Source of the DNA: CBDCWQ01 sp965223435
GTDB lineage: Bacteria; Myxococcota; Kuafuiibacteriia; Kuafuiibacteriales; Kuafuiibacteriaceae
Assembly (NCBI GenBank): GCA_965223435.1
Contig: CBDCWQ010000019.1
Span: forward strand, 558,001-622,000
DNA: 64,000 nt
Reading direction: 5' to 3'
Position numbers and translations under genes: made by a program. Below the pieces are notes generated by a model. The model searched no databases, had not been told where the DNA came from, and saw only the letters and a program-made list of their open reading frames with translations. This document shows, piece after piece, positions 1 to 9,536 of this stretch. The stretch's first letter is position 1, and the number at the start of each line of letters is the position of its first letter.

Positions 1-190
1 CCAAATCCACCACGCGACCACCGCGGAACCGCCGACGGACCCGCTTGGCAACCTCCCATGACTCGTAAAGTTCCTTTCGAGGCAAACAGGACGCCCGGCA
101 CACCGCGCGGGCAACACGATCAAACAACGTCGTCCCGGCGTAGTGATCCATAGACCGTTCGGTCAGTCGATTCCGAGAGCCCAGATACAT
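1..190 (-). CDS. Putative SAM-dependent methyltransferase, N-terminal part (cut by window edge)
   Basis: The minus strand is open from an ATG at 190 to the window edge, 63 codons, with an in-frame stop three codons upstream at 197-199. A second in-frame ATG lies at 151. The predicted protein has an amphipathic stretch (LYESWEVAKRVRRRF) followed by GRVVDL just before the edge. That order, a basic helix and then a strand ending in VDL, is what precedes the glycine-rich SAM-binding motif I in small class I methyltransferases, but motif I itself lies outside the window. It begins 57 nt after the stop of the small anchored protein on the same strand, so it may be co-transcribed. The family call rests on the N-terminus only and is inference; the reading frame is better supported. 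Confidence 0.45.
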   Translation of the reverse strand, partial: MYLGSRNRLTERSMDHYAGTTLFDRVARAVCRASCLPRKELYESWEVAKRVRRRFRGGRVVDL

Positions 191-247
191 CGCGGCTCAG
201 GGCAGCAGACGACTTAGCCTCCGTCAAGCGCTGTTTCAACCTGCGGC

Positions 248-718
248 TCAGCGTTGTTCGGGATGGGAGCCATCCTCCGCCCGAGGTCGAAGCCGACGTG
301 CCCTCATTTCCATCAAGCGCCGCACCGTCTTCCGATTCTGGGCAGAGTTGGGATCGGCCACGGATGGTTTGCGCATGGAAGCATAGTGATCCCAAAAATA
401 CGGCTTCGAAGCATAACCAGCCTCCCGGTAACTGGTGTCCTCGGGCTCGGGGATCGGTTCAAATTCGGGCGGCGCTTGGTTCTCCAAAGGCGTCTTGGGC
501 CCAGTTGCCCGTTCCGCTGGCCGCGCCCGAGGGGTTTTGTCCACCCCTGACACCGCGCCCGCATCAGGGCTCTCGGGAACAGGCGTGTCCACACCAGCAC
601 CCGGGGAGGGAACCGGAACCCGGGGATCCACGCGGTCGGTCACAATATACAGCGCCACGATGAGCAGGAAACCGCCCGCAAGCATCGGCGGCAGGAATGC
701 ACGAATATGTTTTGTCAT
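248..718 (-). CDS. Small membrane-anchored proline-rich protein
   Basis: 156 residues from the ATG at 718, chosen because AGGGTG sits about six nt upstream; an upstream in-frame ATG at 877 lacks a comparable site. Residues about 8-27 form one hydrophobic segment preceded by Lys and Arg, giving an N-in anchor or uncleaved signal. Residues about 30-95 are rich in Pro, Ala, Glu and Asp and probably unstructured. The C-terminus is strongly basic (RRLMEMRARRLRPR). I recognise no domain. The layout of anchor, disordered linker and basic tail fits a periplasmic or cell-envelope protein, but no function can be assigned. Confidence 0.55.
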   Translation of the reverse strand: MTKHIRAFLPPMLAGGFLLIVALYIVTDRVDPRVPVPSPGAGVDTPVPESPDAGAVSGVDKTPRARPAERATGPKTPLENQAPPEFEPIPEPEDTSYREAGYASKPYFWDHYASMRKPSVADPNSAQNRKTVRRLMEMRARRLRPRAEDGSHPEQR

Positions 719-1066
719 GGTTTTCACCCTAATGAATCGCTTTCTGAAAAATAGCCCAGCCCAAAGTGAGAGCAGATCTCGTACCAACCGAACATTCCAG
801 CGTCTGACCCGTGATTGTATGCCCTTAGCCAATTCGGGAATTTCCGGAGTGGGCTCTAACCAGACACATGTTGTCATGTATTGCAGACACTGCTGGAGCC
901 CACACCCGCAGGTGACCTCCTGCGCTCCGCGTTTGGCCTGCCGATTTCTTCACCCCATGGCGCGATATCGCCGGGGTTTTTACGAAATGGTCATCGGTGC
1001 CGAGACCGCCCACAAAGCAGCGTGGAATGGCCCCTTGTTCAGGTTGGCCACCGGCGGCGCGAGGCT
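719..1066. other. Intergenic stretch, no gene recognised
   Basis: 348 bases between two minus-strand genes. Several open frames cross it on both strands, but they are extensions or shadows of the neighbours and show no recognisable protein. It presumably holds the promoter of the small anchored protein; I could not pick out convincing -35/-10 boxes or a terminator. Confidence 0.4.
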
Positions 1067-2752
1067 TCAGTTTTCGGTCAGCGCATTGAACCAGTCCCTG
1101 CACTTTGCGATGCCTTCTTGGCTTCCAAGGCAGCTGAGGTGGCCATCGTCCGGCAGAGAATCGAATTGGCAGGTGTGGGTCTTCGCGCTGTCGATCTGCG
1201 TGCACAGCGCCTCCATCGAAGAGGCGGGTAACCAATCTCGATCGACATCCAGCAAACCACACGCCGGAAGCGGGGTTGCACTTCCGCACTCGATGATCTT
1301 CCAGTCCTTTATCCCGTAGGCCGAAGCCGGAACGTCAACGATTGTATCGTTCGCAGCATCGGGATGCTCGAGGGTCGCGGCCTCGCAGGCTTTGGCCCCA
1401 CCATAGTAGCGATCGCACACCACAGCCTGACGAACGCGTCCACACGACAGCGGGGACGCCCGCAAAAAAGCATCGGTCTCAACCACATCGTAGGTGCCGT
1501 CATGGAAGCAGGCCGCCGTCGTTTTTTCTCCATGCCAAATGGGTTCGTCTTCCGCATCGCTACGCGCCATCACCACCACCGGTGCCGTCGCCCCATGGCT
1601 CACGCCCGCAAGCAACAAGTGCTGGCCATCCCAAAGGGAGGCCATTTCTTTTGACGCTCGAATCGAAGACAAGATGAGATCGATGCGGTCACGCTCCTCG
1701 TAATAGGGAACCTGAGAAGCCTCTCGGTTGGTTAAAAATACGCCAGCGCACACGGCGACATAGCCGGCCTCGACGTAACCCGCCATGGCTTTGCTGTACA
1801 CCGCGTCAGGCCTACCAAAAGAGTCGTCACAGTTCATCTCTCCTCCGCTGAAGATGACCACCAGACGTGAACACCCGCCGTCTTTGCATGCCGCAGGGTC
1901 GGCCCGATATCGCCAGTAGCACGGATCCTCTATGCCGTTGAGCTGTTGGCATTCGTTCACGGTCACTTCGCCGGTCTCGATGGGCATCTTGCTATCGTTT
2001 TTGAGAGCCAATCTTCTGATCTCTTGAATTTCATCTTCACCAAGGGTGCCGTGATAAAGACGCACATCGTCAAGAAGCCCGTCCAAAGACGACTCTTGAT
2101 GCAAACCTTCGAACGTACGGGCCGTAGACCGCACCCCAAGAAAGCCAAAACGAACGACTCTGCGACCGAGCGGCCTGCCCAAATGGGCATCAAAGGCCTG
2201 TCCATCGAGCTCACCATCTACAAAGATGCGCTTGTCCATTCCGTCGTAGACTCCGCATACGTGATGCCACTGACCGTCAGCGATGACCGCCTTACCCACG
2301 AGGTCGTGCCTTCTTCTCGCTTGGGTAGAAAAAGCAAGCGTCCCGTTTGCGCCGGCGAGGTAGAGCGAAAAGTACCCATCCCGATCAAAATCAACAAATG
2401 AGCCCGTCGATAGAACCCCTCCCATGACCTCGCCCCCTCGGCCTTGAATGAGAACCCAAGCGCATACAGACACTTGGGAAATCGGCGCTCGGTAGACCGT
2501 TTCAAGCGCCACGTAGTCGTTGTCGCCATCAAAACGTAGCGCCCCGTTCACGATGCCCGCTGAAACGGTGGCCCCATGGACCACATTGTTCTGGTCTCGG
2601 ACGGAGTTTCGGGCGTGACCGTCCAAAGACCACGCATCGACGAGGCGGGCCTCTTGAGAATGAGGCGACACCTCTTCCAAAGACGAATCGGGCGCACACC
2701 CCGAATAAAAGGCGAAACCAAACAACAACATGGGCAAAGCTCGGTGGATCAT
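1067..2752 (-). CDS. LamG-domain lipoprotein with C-terminal alpha/beta-hydrolase-like domain
   Basis: 561 residues from the ATG at 2752. The N-terminus is a short signal ending in YSGC, a plausible lipobox, so the product is probably a lipoprotein. Residues about 30-240 form a LamG/concanavalin-like module, with the usual opening (AWSLDGHARNSV), GALRFDGDNDYV, the WHHVCGVYDG strand and the LDDVRLYHGTL end. A cysteine-rich stretch follows, then an alpha/beta-hydrolase-like half with VVIFSGGEMNC and the nucleophile-elbow motif GVSHG, resembling esterase or feruloyl-esterase-like folds. The substrate is unknown. LamG plus hydrolase suggests binding and cleaving a surface glycan or ester. An upstream ATG at 2788 would place a non-signal extension before the hydrophobic segment and is less likely. 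Confidence 0.75.
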   Translation of the reverse strand: MIHRALPMLLFGFAFYSGCAPDSSLEEVSPHSQEARLVDAWSLDGHARNSVRDQNNVVHGATVSAGIVNGALRFDGDNDYVALETVYRAPISQVSVCAWVLIQGRGGEVMGGVLSTGSFVDFDRDGYFSLYLAGANGTLAFSTQARRRHDLVGKAVIADGQWHHVCGVYDGMDKRIFVDGELDGQAFDAHLGRPLGRRVVRFGFLGVRSTARTFEGLHQESSLDGLLDDVRLYHGTLGEDEIQEIRRLALKNDSKMPIETGEVTVNECQQLNGIEDPCYWRYRADPAACKDGGCSRLVVIFSGGEMNCDDSFGRPDAVYSKAMAGYVEAGYVAVCAGVFLTNREASQVPYYEERDRIDLILSSIRASKEMASLWDGQHLLLAGVSHGATAPVVVMARSDAEDEPIWHGEKTTAACFHDGTYDVVETDAFLRASPLSCGRVRQAVVCDRYYGGAKACEAATLEHPDAANDTIVDVPASAYGIKDWKIIECGSATPLPACGLLDVDRDWLPASSMEALCTQIDSAKTHTCQFDSLPDDGHLSCLGSQEGIAKCRDWFNALTEN

Positions 2753-2993
2753 GGCCCCACCCCACGCAAGGGCCGTGCCAGACCGCATCGCTTCCAGTAC
2801 CTACACGTAGGCAAGCAAGCTAAATGCCTTATACCCAAGGCCTTCTCGCGCCTCGTGCCTTCGATCCACACCAAAAGCCAACCCGAACAGCACCGAGGAA
2901 TGTCGTATGCACCCGACGAAGGCCCCCAAGAGGCGACCACTCTACCCGACATCTGGGCTTGGGCGCCCAAAATGATGGATCAAAACCGCGCAG

Positions 2994-4340
2994 TCATTCT
3001 GGCTTGTTGCTCTTCCCCAAACCATGTTTACGAATCAACTCCGACAGGTGCTGGCGACTGAGTCCTGACGCTTCGGCGGCGCGGGTCACGCTTTCGTGAT
3101 TGGCCAGGAGTGCGGCCAGGTACCGGTCCTCAAATAGGTCCACGCAGTGGTTTTTTGCCTCCTTGAAAGGCAGATCTGTTTTCACGAAATCGCCCGAAGT
3201 ACTTTCCCGGGATGCATCAAGGCCGATTCTCAACTCCGAAAATGGGGCACGGTCGGTGCCGGTCAGAACCATCGCTCGTTCCAAAACGTTTCGGAGCTCG
3301 CGTGCATTTCCGGGCCAAGCGTGAGACTTCAATCGACTGAGGTTTTCTTGACTGAGCGGTCCAGGAGAGCACCCGCGAGACTCGTAGAAAGCGTGTACCA
3401 GCGACGGAATATCTTCCAACCGTTGACGCAGAGGCGGGATCCACACGTGGATCACGGCCAGCCGGTAGTACAGATCGAGACGGAATTGGTTGTCGGCAAC
3501 CATCTCCTGTAGATCGCGATGGGTTGCGGCCACCAGTCGATTGTTGACCGGAAATCTCTTGTCGCTTCCCAGCGGCTGGATGGTTTGGGTTTCAAGCACA
3601 CGCAGCAACCTCGCTTGAGACTCTGGCGGCAGCTCGCCAATTTCATCCAAGAACACGGTACCTGAATCCCCCTCTAAAAAGGCACCCTTTCGATCCCCAG
3701 ATGCCCCCGTAAAGGCGCCCTTCACGTGGCCAAAAAGATGAGAGTCTATGGTCTGATGGGGCAGCGAAGCACAATCCACAACAACAAAGGGTGAGCCTGC
3801 GCGTTTCGAATGGTCGTGAACCGCTCGCGCGGCGAGCTCCTTTCCGGTGCCCGATTCGCCTTGCAGCAAAACGGTGACATCGCTTCGGCTCGCCAATTCG
3901 AGGATGGCGAAAACCTCGCGCATGACATGGCTGTCGCCCTTGAGACTGCCAAAGGCACTTCGCGAACTCGGTTTCACGGCCGGCTGATCTTGGGCGCCAA
4001 GCCGAAGCTCTACTTCTCCGAGGCGCAGCGTGGTCCCGGACGGGATGACCGCATCGGTGATACGTGAAGTCCCCCAGCGAATGCCATTGGTGCTACCGAG
4101 GTCCCTCACTTGCACACCATCCGGCACAGCCTTGAGCTCGGCATGCTGTCTCGAAACCGTCGGATCTTGAACCACAACGTCGCAACTGGAATCGCTCCCG
4201 AAAAGCAACGGGCGAGTTCCCACCGTCACAGACTCGGTTTCACCCTCGGACACGATTCTGCAAACGAAGCTTCGGACTGGCGTTTTCCCCTTGAGGTTGG
4301 AGGTCGAAGCACCGAGGACCGAAAGGGTCGAGACATCCAT
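2994..4340 (-). CDS. FHA-domain sigma54-dependent transcriptional activator
   Basis: 448 residues from the ATG at 4340, preceded by GAGG five nt upstream; an ATG at 4391 is in frame but lacks this site. An N-terminal FHA domain (roughly residues 25-120; RPLLFGSDSSCD, TVSRQHAEL, DLGSTNGI) replaces the usual receiver domain, so the signal is probably a phosphothreonine from a Ser/Thr kinase. The AAA+ domain follows with Walker A GESGTGKE at 161-168, the sigma54-contacting GAFTGA loop at 208-213, Walker B VFLDEIGEL and the arginine-finger region. A Fis-type helix-turn-helix closes the protein (VTRAAEASGLSRQHLSELI). All motifs needed for enhancer-dependent activation are present. It lies 113 nt downstream of the acyl-CoA dehydrogenase on the same strand. 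Its targets cannot be read from the window. Confidence 0.93.
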   Translation of the reverse strand: MDVSTLSVLGASTSNLKGKTPVRSFVCRIVSEGETESVTVGTRPLLFGSDSSCDVVVQDPTVSRQHAELKAVPDGVQVRDLGSTNGIRWGTSRITDAVIPSGTTLRLGEVELRLGAQDQPAVKPSSRSAFGSLKGDSHVMREVFAILELASRSDVTVLLQGESGTGKELAARAVHDHSKRAGSPFVVVDCASLPHQTIDSHLFGHVKGAFTGASGDRKGAFLEGDSGTVFLDEIGELPPESQARLLRVLETQTIQPLGSDKRFPVNNRLVAATHRDLQEMVADNQFRLDLYYRLAVIHVWIPPLRQRLEDIPSLVHAFYESRGCSPGPLSQENLSRLKSHAWPGNARELRNVLERAMVLTGTDRAPFSELRIGLDASRESTSGDFVKTDLPFKEAKNHCVDLFEDRYLAALLANHESVTRAAEASGLSRQHLSELIRKHGLGKSNKPE

Positions 4341-4453
4341 GGCAACCTCAAAAGTGAGCAAAGTTCGAGCATCTTGCAACCCGGCAACCAAGATCCCGTA
4401 TAGAGCTCATGCCGAGGCTCTAGGGTGTACGGAAATGGACGACTCGAGGCGCC

Positions 4454-5593
4454 TCAGCGAAGCAAAGAGCGGGCGATGATCAGGCGCTGGATTTCGCTGG
4501 TGCCCTCACCAATTTCGAGAAGTTTGGCGTCCCTCAGGTAGCGCTCAACGGGATAGTCTCGGGTATAACCGTTGCCCCCGTGGATCTGGATGGCTTTGGT
4601 GGCCGAACGCACCGCGGTCTCAGACGCGAAAAGCTTCGCCATGGAGGCAACGGGCGTCAGGGGCTCATCGTGATCCGCTTGCTCTGCCGCTCGCCAGACC
4701 AAAAGCCTCGCCGCATCCACCTGAACCGACATGTCTGCAAGCATCCATTGAATCGCTTGGAAGTGCGCGATGGGCTTTTTGAACTGCACGCGCTCGAGCG
4801 CGTAGCCGCGAGAGGCCTCAAGACACGCTCGGGCCACGCCAACACCGAGGGCACCAATGCCGATTCGTCCTTTTTCGAGGACCCGGAGTGTGTCCTTGAA
4901 GCCGTTCCCGAGACGACCAAGAACGTTTTCTTGAGGAACCTCCACGTCGTCGAAGTGAAGCTCAGCGGTGTCTGAGGACCGCATTCCCAGTTTGCCGTGG
5001 ATCGGCTGCTTCGAAAAACCCTTCTGACCCGACTCGAGAACAAATGCGGTCACCCCCCGCTCGACACCACTCTCTTCGGCCCTTGCCATCACCACAAAGA
5101 TGCTTCCCAGCGAACCTTGGGTGATGAAGTTTTTCGAGCCATTCAAACGCCACCCATCACCCGCCCGCCGGGCGGTGGTGCACAAACTCTGAGCGTCGGA
5201 TCCACTGCCCGCTTCGGTCAGCGCCCACGCCCCGAGTTTTTGACCGCTGGCCAGGTCTGGAAGCCAACGCGCCTTCTGGTCGTCCGTCCCCGCAAGCAAG
5301 ATGTGACCGATACACAGAGAATTGTGGGAGCCGACGGTGAGCGCCAGCGAAGCATCGTGCCGTGCGATCTCTTCAATCGCCAAGACCCCTGACCGCATGT
5401 CTAGCCCCGCCCCTCCGTATTGGGGGGCGACAAACATGCCCATGAGGCCAAGGGCGCGGAGCTCTTGGATCATTTCCAAAGAAAAACGACCGTCCTTGTC
5501 GCGGGCATCTGCACCCGGCGCGAGACGACTCTCAGCCAGTCGGCGAACCGACTCCCGAACGAGCTTTTGGTCCTCGGATAAATTCAAGTCCAT
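4454..5593 (-). CDS. Acyl-CoA dehydrogenase
   Basis: 379 residues, full length for the family, starting at the ATG at 5593; a start at 5620 would add nine residues that do not match the family. It is an FAD-dependent enzyme making the 2,3-enoyl-CoA from a short- or branched-chain acyl-CoA and passing electrons to ETF. Visible landmarks are the flavin-contacting WALTEAGSGSDA block, KNFITQG, GRIGIGALGVG, the QIHGGNGYTRDYPVERY C-terminal signature and GEGTSEIQ, whose Glu (residue 363) is at the catalytic-base position. The carboxyltransferase gene ends 51 nt upstream, so the two are probably one operon. A dehydrogenase followed by a carboxylase suits branched-chain amino acid breakdown, for example isovaleryl-CoA to methylcrotonyl-CoA; the exact substrate is inference. 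Confidence 0.93.
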   Translation of the reverse strand: MDLNLSEDQKLVRESVRRLAESRLAPGADARDKDGRFSLEMIQELRALGLMGMFVAPQYGGAGLDMRSGVLAIEEIARHDASLALTVGSHNSLCIGHILLAGTDDQKARWLPDLASGQKLGAWALTEAGSGSDAQSLCTTARRAGDGWRLNGSKNFITQGSLGSIFVVMARAEESGVERGVTAFVLESGQKGFSKQPIHGKLGMRSSDTAELHFDDVEVPQENVLGRLGNGFKDTLRVLEKGRIGIGALGVGVARACLEASRGYALERVQFKKPIAHFQAIQWMLADMSVQVDAARLLVWRAAEQADHDEPLTPVASMAKLFASETAVRSATKAIQIHGGNGYTRDYPVERYLRDAKLLEIGEGTSEIQRLIIARSLLR

Positions 5594-5644
5594 GGATGCG
5601 GTCCTTGTCCGGCATACCACGGTTGGAAAGCCGGATACAGAAAC

Positions 5645-7183
5645 TCAGACCGGAATGACGGAGCGGCGTTTGTCGACCACGAGACGGTCTTTGGTTGCAG
5701 CCCACTTGAGACGGCGAACAAGTTCGCACCGAAGGTCCGCGCTGGGGACAATGGCATCCACAACGTTTTCGCTGGCCAATTTCATGATATCGATGTCGTC
5801 TCGGTAAGCCTTTCTCATTTCGTCCACGAACTCGGGCCTTTGATCCTCTGGCATGTTTGCAATTTTCTTGGCATAGACGGCGTTGACCGCAGCTTCAGGC
5901 CCCATGACCGCGACGCTGGCGCGAGACAGGGCGATTGTCGCGTCCGGCTCAAAGGCAGGCCCACACATGGCGTACAGACCTGCACCATAGGCTTTTCGCA
6001 CCACAACGCAAAACTTAGGCACGGTCGCTTCAGATATGGCGTTGATCATTTTGGCGCCGTGCCTGATGATGCCCTGCCGCTCTACCTTCGACCCGATCAT
6101 GAACCCGGGGACGTCGGCGAGAAAAATCAGGGGAATATCGAAGGCGTCGCATAGCCAAACGAAACGGGCGACCTTGTCGGCACTGTCGACAAATAACACG
6201 CCCCCTTTGTACTTAGGCTGATTGGCCACCAGCCCCACCACCCGGCCGTCAAGCCGCGCGAGGCCGGTCACCACTTCTCGGGCGAAACGCTTCTTGAGCT
6301 CAAAAAAAGACCCCCCATCGACCAAGGCATCGATCAGCTTGCGGATGTCGAAAGGCTTGTTCTCGGCCTCGGGGATCAGCGCCTCTATGGTCTTCGGCGC
6401 AAGCGACGGGGGCAGGGACGGTGAAGGAGGCGCGGTCCCATGACAATGCTGGGGCATGTAACTTAAATACTGGCGGGCGCTCAGAAGCGACTCCTCTTCC
6501 GTTTTTGCCAACAGATCACCGCAGCCCGAGGTCTCACAGTGCATCTTGGCACCGCCCATCTCCTCGAGGCTCACGTCCTCGTTGATCACCATCTTGGCCA
6601 TCCGAGGGGACCCGAGATACATGGAGGCGTTGCCGTCCACCATGAAGACCTGATCGCAAAATGCCGGAATGTATGCGCCCCCCGCAGCGGAAGGACCAAA
6701 AAGGACACAAAGCTGGGGCACATAGCCAGACAACTTACACTGCATATGAAAAATCCGTCCCGCGTGGCGCCGTCCCGGAAACATCTCAAGCTGGTCGGTG
6801 ATTCGGGCTCCGGCCGAATCCACCAAATACACGAGTGGGATTCTTTGCCGCATCGCGAGCTCTTGGATGCGAATGATCTTCTCGACCGTCCGCTTACCCC
6901 AAGAACCCGCCTTGACCGTCGAATCGTTGGCCATGATGGCGGTGGCGCGCCCGTGCACGCGGCCCACACCCGTCACCACACCGTCCGCCGGAAGACCCTC
7001 GGCCAGGGCATTGACCAGCAGGCCATCTTCCACCCAATCGGGGTTCTCCGGATCAAGGAGTGTCTGAATGCGCCGTCGGCAAAACAGCTTTCCCTTCTTG
7101 GCGTTGCTCTCGTGATACGCTTCTCGTCCACCCGCTTGTGCCTTCGCGAGCAGAGCCGACAGATCGGTCTCAGAAAGTGTCAT
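5645..7183 (-). CDS. Acyl-CoA carboxylase carboxyltransferase (beta) subunit
   Basis: 512 residues, normal for propionyl/methylcrotonyl-type beta subunits. It transfers carboxyl from carboxybiotin to an acyl-CoA. Both crotonase-like halves are visible. The N-terminal half has VDSAGARITDQ and the oxyanion-forming GPSAAGGAYIPAFCD. The C-terminal half has VANQPKYKGGVLFVDSADK, LADVPGFMIGSKVE and RKAYGAGLYAMCG. The partner biotin carboxylase/BCCP subunit is not in this window, so the holoenzyme needs a protein encoded elsewhere. It is the first gene of the minus-strand run that continues into the acyl-CoA dehydrogenase. The sequence does not tell propionyl- from methylcrotonyl- or related substrates. 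Confidence 0.92.
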   Translation of the reverse strand: MTLSETDLSALLAKAQAGGREAYHESNAKKGKLFCRRRIQTLLDPENPDWVEDGLLVNALAEGLPADGVVTGVGRVHGRATAIMANDSTVKAGSWGKRTVEKIIRIQELAMRQRIPLVYLVDSAGARITDQLEMFPGRRHAGRIFHMQCKLSGYVPQLCVLFGPSAAGGAYIPAFCDQVFMVDGNASMYLGSPRMAKMVINEDVSLEEMGGAKMHCETSGCGDLLAKTEEESLLSARQYLSYMPQHCHGTAPPSPSLPPSLAPKTIEALIPEAENKPFDIRKLIDALVDGGSFFELKKRFAREVVTGLARLDGRVVGLVANQPKYKGGVLFVDSADKVARFVWLCDAFDIPLIFLADVPGFMIGSKVERQGIIRHGAKMINAISEATVPKFCVVVRKAYGAGLYAMCGPAFEPDATIALSRASVAVMGPEAAVNAVYAKKIANMPEDQRPEFVDEMRKAYRDDIDIMKLASENVVDAIVPSADLRCELVRRLKWAATKDRLVVDKRRSVIPV

Positions 7184-7512
7184 GCTCCTGCCCCTGTATC
7201 ATCACCGACGGGCGACACCCACCCCCCCAACCCCTGAAAATGTGCTATATTGAAGTGTCCGAACGGGTGTTCACAGGGGCTGCGAGATTCGTGAAGCACA
7301 AGGGGTCGCCGCAGCGAATCCGGGGGGGCTTATACCTTGGCTCACTTCAATTTGCCACGCGTCCGCTGTTGATGCACGTCGCTTCAGTCACTGCCCATTC
7401 GGCCTTACGGGGCCCGGTCCGAAGTGAATTCGGCCCACCCGTGGACCCTCGGCCCACGCGCAAGTCAGGTGGTCCATCCTCGACCCACGCAAGCGAGCCG
7501 AGGGATTAAGGC
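7184..7512. other. Divergent intergenic region with a dispersed palindromic repeat
   Basis: 329 bases between the carboxyltransferase (minus) and the leucine-rich-repeat protein (plus), which must contain both promoters. A TATATT stretch lies near 7244-7250, but no paired -35 box is convincing. The only recognisable element is the partial palindrome at 7404-7434, listed separately. Confidence 0.4.
7404..7434 (-). repeat. Dispersed palindromic repeat, partial copy
   Basis: This stretch shares the core GCCCGGTCCGAAGTGAATTC, and the CTTACGG just before it, with the reverse complement of 34278-34313. The copy here has only part of the second arm of the hairpin (TTCGGCCC in place of TTCGGACCGGGC). 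Two copies in opposite orientation, both next to large-protein genes, suggest a REP-like intergenic repeat. Confidence 0.55.
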
Positions 7513-9333
7513 GTGGCGTCCCGAGCTTCGATTCGGCTCAGGCAGAGCATTCACAACGGCCCGAGCGACGCCGACTGGGCTCAAATCTGCGACGCCCTGG
7601 AGGAGGCCCCTTCACATGAGCTCGAGAAACTGCTGCCTTTTGCCGACAAGTACCTCGCGAGCTGGCCGAGCGAGCTTCGACAAGCCCCGGTGAAATGGTG
7701 GAACGACGTCCTCCAAGAAAAGAAACAACCACGGTGGTCGTTGGTTCGGGCACTGAACCTTCCCCCCGGGGCCAGGAGCGAAGGGCACAGCCAGCGGGTC
7801 GTGGGATCGGCCGCCACCCGGCAGATCCTGCACTTGTCCCTCCCAAACCTGCAGATCGGCGACCAAGGCGCTGAGCGCCTGGCCATGAGCCCTCGCTTGG
7901 TGCAGCTGAAGTCCCTAGAGCTTCCGGACAACGGCATTGGTACCGCGGGTGGCCGCGCCCTCGCGCGTTCGCCATACCTCCCTCATCTGACAAAGCTTGG
8001 CTTGGCCGGCAACGAACTCACCCCAGAGGCCGCCGAGGCCATCGTACGAAGCCACCGGTTGCCCCACCTTCGCGAACTGAACCTCTCGCGAAACCCACTG
8101 GGTCCGGAGGGAGCGCGCGCCCTGGCCGCCCTGCGACACAGCCACCGGCTGTGGAGCCTCAACGTCGGCCACAGCGGCCTTGGGCCCAGCGGCGCGGCCG
8201 CGCTTTCGGCCTCGGGCTATCTTGCCCATCTGACCGAGCTGAACCTTGTGAAAAACGGGCTCGGAGACATCGGCGCCCGGGCCATAGCCCAATCGTCGTG
8301 TCTGGGCGATCTGTTCAACCTCAACCTTCGGGACAACCAGATCTCGGCCGAGGGCGCCCACGCGCTCGCCCAAACTTGCCGGCTGGAAGGGGTACACGTA
8401 CTCGACCTCGGCGAAAATCCGATCGGCCCCAAGGCGTGCCTTCGCATCGCAGCCGCCCCATCCTTTCAAAACCTGGAGGAACTCGGACTGTGCGGGGTCG
8501 GCTTGGGTGATGAAGGGCTCTTGGGATTGACCAAACTCGGGTCGATGAAGCGCGTACGGGTCCTTGAGCTCTCCAAGAATGCGCTCAGCCGCGAGAGCGT
8601 CGAATGCCTGGCAAGCGCGGAAGTCTTCAGCACCCTAGAAACCCTCATCCTCGCTGCCAACGACATCGATGGCGTGGGCCTCGGTGCCCTGGCCCAGCGG
8701 GGGCGACTGGACCGCCTTCGCCACCTGGATGTCTCTGACAATCCCCTCGATTTGGGCGGCTTATTCGCGCTTTGCCACGCTCCGACCATGGTGCGCCTTC
8801 AAAGTCTTGCGTTGGGGGGCGAAGGCCTTGATGGGGCTGCGCTGGAGATTTTGGCCCGGGCCCGGCACCTGCTGAGCCTCCGGCGCCTTCGATTTGTGGG
8901 CAACGGCCGGCCTGGCAGCCTCGGAGAGCGGGCGCTTCGGGCCCTCGCGTCTGCCCCCCACTTTCGCCAGCTGCAGGCGCTCGACCTCAGCCGACACCCG
9001 ATCGAAGCCCGGTGCCTGGGCGCCCTCTTCGCGCCCGGGACCGTATTGGCGCTCCGGCATCTGTCTTTAAATGGAAACGACCTCGACGACGAAGATGTCC
9101 GTGCGCTCACCCAATCGCCCAGCCTGCGGACGCTACAGAGCCTGTCCGTGGCCGACAACCGGATCGGCCCGAACGGCCTGGAACGGCTTTTGACATGCCC
9201 CAACCTCCGGCGGCTGGAACGGCTCGACATCCGCAATAACCCTGATATCAGCTCCGCCAGCATGGCCGGCCTGGACCCGGGCATGCGCCAGATCCTCTGT
9301 TCGGGACCAGGCCCCGAACCCTCGCCCTTTTGA
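7513..9333 (+). CDS. Leucine-rich-repeat protein, ribonuclease-inhibitor type
   Basis: 606 residues from a GTG at 7513, chosen because GAGGG lies about nine nt upstream and the frame continues unbroken. The first hundred residues form a short helical region like the N-terminal cap of bacterial LRR proteins (DALEEAPSHELEKLLPFADKYL). From about residue 105 to 590 there are some fifteen repeats of 24-30 residues with the pattern L..L.L..N.L...GA.ALA, typical of the RI-like LRR subfamily common in Myxococcota and Planctomycetes. There is no signal peptide or transmembrane segment, so it is probably cytoplasmic. LRR arcs bind protein partners; the partner is unknown and the gene stands alone. Confidence 0.85.
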   Translation: MASRASIRLRQSIHNGPSDADWAQICDALEEAPSHELEKLLPFADKYLASWPSELRQAPVKWWNDVLQEKKQPRWSLVRALNLPPGARSEGHSQRVVGSAATRQILHLSLPNLQIGDQGAERLAMSPRLVQLKSLELPDNGIGTAGGRALARSPYLPHLTKLGLAGNELTPEAAEAIVRSHRLPHLRELNLSRNPLGPEGARALAALRHSHRLWSLNVGHSGLGPSGAAALSASGYLAHLTELNLVKNGLGDIGARAIAQSSCLGDLFNLNLRDNQISAEGAHALAQTCRLEGVHVLDLGENPIGPKACLRIAAAPSFQNLEELGLCGVGLGDEGLLGLTKLGSMKRVRVLELSKNALSRESVECLASAEVFSTLETLILAANDIDGVGLGALAQRGRLDRLRHLDVSDNPLDLGGLFALCHAPTMVRLQSLALGGEGLDGAALEILARARHLLSLRRLRFVGNGRPGSLGERALRALASAPHFRQLQALDLSRHPIEARCLGALFAPGTVLALRHLSLNGNDLDDEDVRALTQSPSLRTLQSLSVADNRIGPNGLERLLTCPNLRRLERLDIRNNPDISSASMAGLDPGMRQILCSGPGPEPSPF

Positions 9334-9536
9334 CTGAGCCCGTCACCCGCACCCCGTCGTGCCGGCGGCCTCCGCCCCGGCGCGCGCCAGCCGAAACCGC
9401 GACCGCTTAAACGGGTGCACCTCGCCAAAAGCCAAGAAGCCGCGGGCTGCTATCACATTCGATAAAAAAAAACATCCTGCGAAATCGACTCTTTTCGGTT
9501 GCAAGATTCGCTGGGGTTGATAGGTAGCAACGCGCG

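Noticed and set aside
435..1319. A 294-codon plus-strand ORF
   Set aside because: It is antisense to two minus-strand genes with better start sites and recognisable features, and shows no domain itself.
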